Assembly (NCBI GenBank): GCA_019239975.1
Contig: JAFAZE010000070.1
Location: 1-64,000 of the forward strand
Direction of reading: 5' to 3'
From: Streptosporangiaceae bacterium
Lineage (GTDB): Bacteria > Actinomycetota > Actinomycetes > Streptosporangiales > Streptosporangiaceae
DNA: 64,000 bases
The notes beneath the pieces are model-generated. The model saw only the letters and a list, made by a program, of their open reading frames with translations. It did no database searches and was not told the DNA's origin. Shown one piece after another: positions 58,671 through 64,000 of this stretch. How positions within the stretch are numbered: the first letter of the stretch is position 1; each line of letters opens with the position of its first letter. The translations under genes were made by a program, and so were the position numbers.

Positions 58671-60053
58671 ATGATCACCGCCGACCTGCGCCGGGCGATC
58701 GCGCGGGCCGCCGCCGGCGCGGGGCTCGCCGAAGCCGGCGACCCCGGGCTGCGTCCGGGCGGAGCGCCGGGCCGCTACGCGTCGAGCGTGGCGCTGGGCC
58801 TCGCGGCCACGCTCGGGCGGCCGGCGGCGGACATCGCCGGGGCGCTGGCCACCCGCCTCAGGGACGAGCCCTGGATCGCGGAAGCGGCGGTGACCGGCCC
58901 GGCTTACCTCACCGTCACCGTAACCCCCCAGGCCCTCGCCCTCCTGCCCGGCCGCATCGCCGAAGCCGGCCCGGCCTGCGCGCACAGCGACGCCCTGCGC
59001 GGCCGCGCGATCGCCGCCCCGCCCCCCGCGGACCTGGCCGCCGCACCGGGCTGGGAGGAAGCACGGAAGGCGCTCGCCGCGGAGCTGACCGCCCGGCTCG
59101 CCGCGGTCGCGGGCGCGACGGTGACTCCCTTTGATGATTCCGAACGAACGGTGGCAGCTCACCCTGTTCCGCCCGCCCCCTCGGGCGCTTCGCGCGGGAA
59201 ACCCGGCAACGGCACCTTCCGTTCGGCTGACCAGGGAACGGCAGGGGGGCCGGCGGGTAAGGATCGCTACGGCGGGGAGCGGGCGGGTGCCGCCGCGGAA
59301 TCGGTGGGTGAGTGCGGTTACGGCGGGGAGCGGGCCGGCGCGGTGACGGGCTCCGCGCGTGAGGAGGGTCACGGCGGGGACCGGGCCGGCGCGGTGATCG
59401 GGCCGCCGGGTGAAAACGATCACGGCGGGGAGCGGGCGGGTGCCGCCGCGGAATCGCCGGGTGAGCGCGGTTACGGCGGCCAGCCCGCGGACGCCATCCC
59501 GGCGAGCTCGCCGGTCGCGGCGGCGATCGCGTTCGCGGGGCTGGACGCGGTGCGGTTCGCGCTGGCCAGGGCGGCGCCGGGTCGCCCAGTCGCGGTCGAC
59601 CCGGCGGTTATCGCGCGGCACGTGCCCGGCAATCCGGCCTATGCTGTTCGTTACGCGCATTCCCGTGCCGCGTCGGGGCTGCGCTGGGTTTCCCGGAAGC
59701 GTCGTGCGGCCGAGGACGATGCGGCTGAGCACGGTGTTTCCGGGATGCACGGCGCTTCGGCACCCGGTCTCGGCGCGGCTTTGCCGCGCCTGCCTGCCGA
59801 CCCGGGGGAGCGGGCGCTGCTTGACGCGCTGTCCTGGCTCCCGGAACGGGTGGCGGTGGCGGCGCGCCGTGGCCGGCCGGACGAGTTCGCCCGGTACCTG
59901 GAGGAACTCGCGTACACAACGATTGACACCATCACATTCAGCGGTGACGCGGGCGACTCCGGCGGCGCGGGACCGCGGCTGGCCGCCGCGGCACGAGCCG
60001 CCCTCGGGGCCGGCCTGGAGCTGCTCGGGATCAGCGCACCGGACCGCATTTGA
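58671..60053 (+). CDS. ArgS-like protein lacking the catalytic domain (DALR anticodon-binding domain)
   Basis: A 460-residue protein with a degenerate arginyl-tRNA synthetase N-terminal domain (RYASSVALGLAATLGRPAAD, then AAVTGPAYLTVTVTPQAL) and a C-terminal DALR-type helical domain (FALARAAPGRPVAV, YAVRYAHSRAASGLRW, ARYLEELAYTTIDTITF). The Rossmann catalytic core with HIGH and KMSK motifs is missing. In its place is a Gly-rich insert of four 17-residue repeats. It occupies the position of argS directly before lysA, as in M. tuberculosis (argS-lysA-hom-thrC-thrB). It cannot charge tRNA by the standard mechanism; tRNA binding or a regulatory role is possible. Confidence 0.85.
   Translation: MITADLRRAIARAAAGAGLAEAGDPGLRPGGAPGRYASSVALGLAATLGRPAADIAGALATRLRDEPWIAEAAVTGPAYLTVTVTPQALALLPGRIAEAGPACAHSDALRGRAIAAPPPADLAAAPGWEEARKALAAELTARLAAVAGATVTPFDDSERTVAAHPVPPAPSGASRGKPGNGTFRSADQGTAGGPAGKDRYGGERAGAAAESVGECGYGGERAGAVTGSAREEGHGGDRAGAVIGPPGENDHGGERAGAAAESPGERGYGGQPADAIPASSPVAAAIAFAGLDAVRFALARAAPGRPVAVDPAVIARHVPGNPAYAVRYAHSRAASGLRWVSRKRRAAEDDAAEHGVSGMHGASAPGLGAALPRLPADPGERALLDALSWLPERVAVAARRGRPDEFARYLEELAYTTIDTITFSGDAGDSGGAGPRLAAAARAALGAGLELLGISAPDRI
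59268..59471. repeat. Four 51-base tandem repeats in the ArgS-like gene
   Basis: Four in-frame 51-base units encode 17-residue repeats beginning YGGERAG, YGGERAG, HGGDRAG and HGGERAG, each ending in a Gly/Glu-rich segment. A partial fifth unit (YGGQ) follows. They fill the place of the missing catalytic domain and could expand or contract without breaking the frame. Confidence 0.9.
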
Positions 60054-60068
60054 CAGAATGAGGAACAC

Positions 60069-61457
60069 ATGAGCCGTGTCGCTCACCCGGCCGGGCCGCG
60101 TTACGCGGACGTGCTGCCCGCCGATCACCCACCCGCCCCGCCAGCCGACCTGAACGCGCTGCACCCGGCGATCTGGCCGCGCGGCGCCCGGCGGCACGGC
60201 GGCGTGCTCACCATCGGCGGCATGGACGCGCGGGACCTGGCGGAGGAGTTCGGCACGCCGTTGTTCGCCTGCGACGAGCAGGACGTCCGCGGGCGGTGCG
60301 CGGACTACCAGGACGCCTTCGGGCCCGACGCCCGCGTCTTCTACGCGGCCAAGGCCTTCTGCTCCCGGGCGGTGCTGCGCTGGGTGCACGAGGCCGGCCT
60401 GGGCGTGGACGTGTGCACCGGCGGCGAACTGGAGGTGGCGCTGTCGGCCGGGGTGCCGCCCTCGATGATCACGATGCACGGGAACAACAAGCTCCCGGCC
60501 GAGCTCGCCCGGGCGGTCGAGGCCGGCGTGGGGCACATCGTCGCCGACTCGTTCGAGGAGATCGCGCGGCTGGCCTATCTCGCGGACACAAGCGGCGCCA
60601 GGCCCGCGGTCCTCGTGCGCGTCACCACCGGCGTCGAGGCGCACACGCACGAGTTCATGGCCACCGCGCACGACGACCAGAAGTTCGGTTTCCCGCTGGC
60701 GTCGGGCGCCGCCGACGAGGCGGTGCGCAGGGTGCTCGCCAGTCCGGCTCTGGAGTTCGCCGGGCTGCACTCGCACATCGGCTCGCAGATCTTCGACACG
60801 GCAGGCTTCGAGGTCGCCGCGCACCGGGTGATCGGGCTCGCGGTCCGGATACACGCCGAGCACGGCGTGGCGATCGCCGAACTCGACCTCGGCGGCGGCT
60901 TCGGCGTCGCGTACACGCCGGAGGACGACGCGCCCGAGGTCAAGTCGCTGGCTCAGGGCCTGAAGTCGATCGTCGCGCGGGAGTGCCGCGACGCCGGCCT
61001 GCCCGAGCCGAGGCTGACGGTCGAGCCGGGGCGCGGCATCATCGGGCCGTCGACCGTGACCCTGTACGAGGTCGGCACCGTCAAGGACGTGGACGGGCTG
61101 CGCACGTACGTCAGCGTGGACGGCGGGATGAGCGACAACATCCGCACCGCGCTGTACGACGCCTCGTACACGTGCTGCCTGGCGTCCCGGTCCTCCGGCG
61201 CCCCGCCGATGCTGTCCCGTGTGGTGGGGCGGCACTGCGAGAGCGGCGACATCGTGGTGCGGCACTGCTACCTGCCGGCCGACCTCGCGCCGGGCGACCT
61301 GCTCGCGGTGGCCGGCACCGGCGCGTACTGCCGCTCGCTGGCGAGCAACTACAACCACCTGACGCGGCCCGCGGTGGCGGCGGTGCGGGACGGCACGGCC
61401 CGGCTCATCGTCCGCCGGGAAACCCTCGACGACCTGCTGTCCCTGGACGTCGGATGA
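60069..61457 (+). CDS. lysA: Diaminopimelate decarboxylase
   Basis: A 462-residue PLP enzyme that decarboxylates meso-diaminopimelate to L-lysine. The PLP lysine lies in VFYAAKAF (Lys95). Group IV decarboxylase signatures are the glycine loop [12 protein letters not shown], the [10 protein letters not shown] motif and [13 protein letters not shown]. The C-terminal active-site Cys/Tyr region includes [11 protein letters not shown] and [12 protein letters not shown]. It begins 16 bases after the ArgS-like gene (site GAGGAA) and overlaps hom by ATGA. It is the first enzyme gene of the aspartate-family operon here. Confidence 0.96.
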   Translation: MSRVAHPAGPRYADVLPADHPPAPPADLNALHPAIWPRGARRHGGVLTIGGMDARDLAEEFGTPLFACDEQDVRGRCADYQDAFGPDARVFYAAKAFCSRAVLRWVHEAGLGVDVCTGGELEVALSAGVPPSMITMHGNNKLPAELARAVEAGVGHIVADSFEEIARLAYLADTSGARPAVLVRVTTGVEAHTHEFMATAHDDQKFGFPLASGAADEAVRRVLASPALEFAGLHSHIGSQIFDTAGFEVAAHRVIGLAVRIHAEHGVAIAELDLGGGFGVAYTPEDDAPEVKSLAQGLKSIVARECRDAGLPEPRLTVEPGRGIIGPSTVTLYEVGTVKDVDGLRTYVSVDGGMSDNIRTALYDASYTCCLASRSSGAPPMLSRVVGRHCESGDIVVRHCYLPADLAPGDLLAVAGTGAYCRSLASNYNHLTRPAVAAVRDGTARLIVRRETLDDLLSLDVG

Positions 61458-62830
61458 GTGAGGGCAGCATTTCTTCGGGGGGACGACCCCCCCAGACCCC
61501 CCCGGGAACCCCCATGCCCGGGGCACGGGGGTCCGGTCACCAGACTCTCCGGGTCGCGCTGCTCGGCTGCGGCTCGGTCGGCTCGCAGGTGGCGCGGCTG
61601 CTCGATGAGCAGGCGGCGGACCTCGCGGTGCGGACCGGCGCGCGGCTGGAGATCGCCGGGATCGCGGTGCGCCGGCTCGCCCATCCGCGCTCGGCCGGCA
61701 TCGACACGAACCTGCTCACCGTGGACGCCCCCGCGCTGGCCACCCGGCCCGACGTCGACATCGTGGTCGAGGTCATCGGCGGCATCGAGCCGGCCAGGTC
61801 GCTCCTGCTCGCCGCCATGAAGGCGGGCAAGTCCGTCGTCACGGCGAACAAGGCGCTGCTCGCCGAGGACGGCGAGCAGATCCACGCGGCCTCCCGTGAG
61901 CACGGAACCGACCTGTACTACGAGGCGGCCGTGGCGGGCGCGATACCGCTGCTGCGCCCGCTGCGCGAGTCGCTGGCCGGCGACACCGTGCACCGGGTGC
62001 TCGGCATCGTCAACGGCACCACGAACTTCATCCTGGACCGGATGGACTCCTCGGGCGCGGACTTCGGCGAGTCCCTCGAGGAGGCGCAGGCGCTCGGCTA
62101 CGCGGAGGCCGACCCGACCGCCGACGTCGAGGGGTTCGACGCCGCGGCGAAGGCCGCCATCCTGGCCGGCCTGGCCTTCCATACCCGGGTCACCGCGGCC
62201 GGCGTGCACCGCGAGGGGATCACCGAGGTGACGGCGGCGGACATCGCGAGCGCGCGTGCCCTGGGCCGGATCGTCAAGCTGCTGGCGATCTGCGAGCGGA
62301 GCGGCGCCGGGGTGTCGGTGCGCGTGCATCCGGCGATGATCCCGAGGTCGCACCCGCTCGCCGCGGTGGGCGGGGCGTACAACGCGGTCTTCGTCGAGGC
62401 GGAGTCGGCGGGGCAGCTGATGTTCTACGGCGCCGGGGCCGGCGGCACGCCGACGGCGAGCGCGGTGCTCGGCGACATCGTCGCGGTCGCCCGCAACCGG
62501 CTCGCCGGGACGCGCGGGCCGGAGCTGTCCACCTACGCTGCGCTTCCGGTGCTGCCCATGGGCGATACGCTGACCAGGTACCACGTGTCACTGGACGTGG
62601 ACGACCGGCCCGGCGTGCTCGCCGCCATCGCGGAGGCGGTCGCCCGGCACGACGTGTCCATCAGGGCGGTGCGGCAGGAGGGCCGGGGCGACGACGCCCA
62701 GCTCGTGATCGTCACGCACGAGGCACGCGACGCCGCGCTCGCGGCGACCATAAGGGAACTCGAAGCGCTCGCCGTCGTGCGGGCGGTCGTGAGCGTGATG
62801 CGGGTTGAAGGGGAGGAGGCCCTGTTATGA
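61454..62830 (+). CDS. hom: Homoserine dehydrogenase
   Basis: A 458-residue NAD(P)-dependent enzyme that reduces aspartate semialdehyde to homoserine. The cofactor motif is [16 protein letters not shown] and the catalytic region includes [26 protein letters not shown] and [22 protein letters not shown]-terminal ACT domain ([20 protein letters not shown]) gives threonine feedback control in the family. The first ~30 residues (Gly/Pro-rich) are an extension encoded by G- and C-runs; ATG at 61514 would give a more usual N-terminus. It overlaps lysA and thrC by ATGA on both sides. Confidence 0.96.
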   Translation: MSEGSISSGGRPPQTPPGTPMPGARGSGHQTLRVALLGCGSVGSQVARLLDEQAADLAVRTGARLEIAGIAVRRLAHPRSAGIDTNLLTVDAPALATRPDVDIVVEVIGGIEPARSLLLAAMKAGKSVVTANKALLAEDGEQIHAASREHGTDLYYEAAVAGAIPLLRPLRESLAGDTVHRVLGIVNGTTNFILDRMDSSGADFGESLEEAQALGYAEADPTADVEGFDAAAKAAILAGLAFHTRVTAAGVHREGITEVTAADIASARALGRIVKLLAICERSGAGVSVRVHPAMIPRSHPLAAVGGAYNAVFVEAESAGQLMFYGAGAGGTPTASAVLGDIVAVARNRLAGTRGPELSTYAALPVLPMGDTLTRYHVSLDVDDRPGVLAAIAEAVARHDVSIRAVRQEGRGDDAQLVIVTHEARDAALAATIRELEALAVVRAVVSVMRVEGEEALL

Positions 62831-63924
62831 CAGGCCTGCGGCATGCCACGGCGACCGGTGCCCGGTCCGGCCATTCCTGGCGCGGCGTCATCGCCGAATA
62901 CCGGGACCGGCTGCCGGTGACGGCGGACGCCCCCGTCGTGACCCTGCGCGAGGGCGGCACGCCGCTGCTTCCCGCCCCCGTCCTTTCCGCGCGTACCGGG
63001 TGCGAGGTCCACCTCAAGGTGGAGGGCGCGAACCCGACCGGGTCGTTCAAGGACCGCGGCATGACCGTCGCGATCACCGTGGCCGCCGCGGCCGGCGCCA
63101 AGGCGGTGATCTGCGCGTCGACCGGGAACACCAGCGCGAGCGCCGCCGCGTACGCCGCCCGCGCGGGGCTCACCTGTGTCGTGCTCGTGCCCAGGGGCAA
63201 GATAGCGATCGGCAAGCTCGCCCAGGCGCTGGTGCACGGCGCCCGGCTGCTGCAGGTCGACGGGTCCTTCGACGACTGCCTGGAGGTGGCGCGCAAGCTG
63301 TCCGCCGCCCACCCGGTGGCGCTGGTGAACTCGGTGAACCCGGACCGGCTGCAGGGGCAGAAGACCGCGGCGTTCGAGATCGTCGACGAGCTCGGCGATG
63401 CCCCGGACGTGCACTGCCTGCCGGTCGGCAACGCGGGCAACATCACCGCGTACTGGATGGGGTACACCGAGTACGCGGCGGCGGGGGTCGCCGCGCGCAA
63501 ACCGCGGATGTTCGGCTTTCAGGCCAGCGGCGCCGCGCCCATCGTGACCGGCGAGCCGGTGCTGCACCCGCAGACGATCGCGACCGCGATCAGGATCGGC
63601 AACCCCGCGTCCTGGCGGCTCGCCGAGGCCGCGCGCGACGAGTCCGGCGGCCGGATCACCTCGGTCACCGACCGTGAAATTCTCGCCGCCTACCGGATCC
63701 TGGCCAGGGAGGAGGCGGTCTTCGGCGAGCTCGCGTCCGCGGCGAGCGTCGCCGGCCTGCTGGGGGCTTGTGCGAAGGGCGAGATCACGGTAGGTTCCCG
63801 GGTCGTCTGCACGATCACCGGCAACGGGCTGAAGGATCCGGACTGGGCGCTGTCCGGTGCCCCCGCCCCGGTGACGATCCCCGCCGACGCTGCCGCCGCG
63901 GCGGCAGCGCTCGGGCTCGGCTAG
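62827..63924 (+). CDS. thrC: Threonine synthase
   Basis: A 365-residue PLP enzyme that converts O-phosphohomoserine to threonine. The PLP lysine is in [11 protein letters not shown], the substrate loop is [19 protein letters not shown], the phosphate-binding loop is [16 protein letters not shown] and the C-terminus contains [15 protein letters not shown]. This is the short actinobacterial class. It overlaps hom by ATGA. It differs in type from the decayed threonine synthase at 10588-11092, which had NPTGTFKARG-like and NTGTGLKY-like motifs. Confidence 0.96.
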   Translation: MTGLRHATATGARSGHSWRGVIAEYRDRLPVTADAPVVTLREGGTPLLPAPVLSARTGCEVHLKVEGANPTGSFKDRGMTVAITVAAAAGAKAVICASTGNTSASAAAYAARAGLTCVVLVPRGKIAIGKLAQALVHGARLLQVDGSFDDCLEVARKLSAAHPVALVNSVNPDRLQGQKTAAFEIVDELGDAPDVHCLPVGNAGNITAYWMGYTEYAAAGVAARKPRMFGFQASGAAPIVTGEPVLHPQTIATAIRIGNPASWRLAEAARDESGGRITSVTDREILAAYRILAREEAVFGELASAASVAGLLGACAKGEITVGSRVVCTITGNGLKDPDWALSGAPAPVTIPADAAAAAAALGLG

Positions 63925-63953
63925 CAGCGTATGCCGCAGGAATAGGCGGTTTC

Positions 63954-64000
63954 ATGTCGTGGCCTGATGAACCGGTCAGGGTGCGGGTTCCCGCGACCAG
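63954..64000 (+). CDS. thrB: Homoserine kinase, N-terminal fragment cut by the window end
   Basis: Only 15 codons are visible (MSWPDEPVRVRVPAT). The pattern PVRVRVPAT is the usual beginning of actinobacterial homoserine kinases, a GHMP-family enzyme that makes O-phosphohomoserine for ThrC. AGGAA lies 12 bases before the ATG. The position directly after thrC supports the call. Confidence 0.8.
   Translation, partial: MSWPDEPVRVRVPAT

Noticed and set aside
58074-61526. An 1150-codon minus-strand frame covering the receiver, ArgS-like and lysA genes
   Set aside because: It is antisense to three well-supported genes, contains the tRNA at one end and has no recognisable domain or ribosome-binding site.

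Overview
The window is a GC-rich, gene-dense stretch of an actinomycete chromosome. The evidence is the codon use, many GTG/TTG and ATGA/GTGA-coupled starts, DUF3107, an AdnAB helicase-nuclease, actinobacterial NudC and MoeZ, and the lysA-hom-thrC-thrB order. A Streptosporangiales-like genus is my inference; no rRNA or other decisive marker is present. I see no CRISPR array, intact transposase, integrase or phage gene.

Region 1 (0.4-26 kb) follows the block I recall in Mycobacterium tuberculosis from rhlE to nudC: DEAD-box helicase, DUF3107, TetR, MoeZ, alkyltransferase-like protein, AdnA, AdnB and NudC. Other genes are interleaved: Ku, two alpha/beta hydrolases, ManA, a mycosin-like protease pair, a PPOX enzyme, a cupin, PurM and an M20 peptidase. 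adnA and adnB each have a PafBC-type (RecA-independent DNA-damage) promoter that places the transcript start at or very near the start codon. Two gene relics, a threonine synthase and a probable class V aminotransferase, lie behind manA.

Region 2 (26-42 kb) holds a winged-helix regulator antisense to a DUF2254 membrane protein, an MftD-like flavoenzyme without the rest of a mycofactocin cluster, a SIS-domain isomerase-like protein, a secreted seven-bladed propeller protein, a DinB protein and a zinc-less DksA-like protein. A tightly coupled five-gene catabolic operon follows: DeoR regulator, APC permease, FGGY kinase, GlpA-like and GlpB-like oxidoreductases. A secreted carboxylesterase closes the region.

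Region 3 (42-50.4 kb) has a LigD-type polymerase (partner of the Ku at 6 kb). It also has a coupled operon of a STAND/NB-ARC-TPR protein, a RecQ-like helicase now broken by an internal deletion, and a metallo-beta-lactamase-fold hydrolase. A DUF222/HNH endonuclease gene carries an exact match to the PafBC promoter consensus.

Region 4 (50.4-58 kb) is decayed accessory DNA. It contains fragments of an ECF sigma factor and its companion protein, a hydrolase, a VOC protein, a DUF3237 protein and a RelE toxin whose antitoxin is intact. Intact genes here are an Lrp/AsnC regulator, a PPOX enzyme, an uncharacterised protein with a nearby relic copy, and an AlbA/Schlafen-type regulator. It ends at tRNA-Arg(CCG).

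Region 5 (58-64 kb) has a stand-alone receiver protein, then an ArgS-like protein without a catalytic domain in the position usually held by argS, then lysA-hom-thrC and the start of thrB. Together these make lysine and threonine from aspartate.
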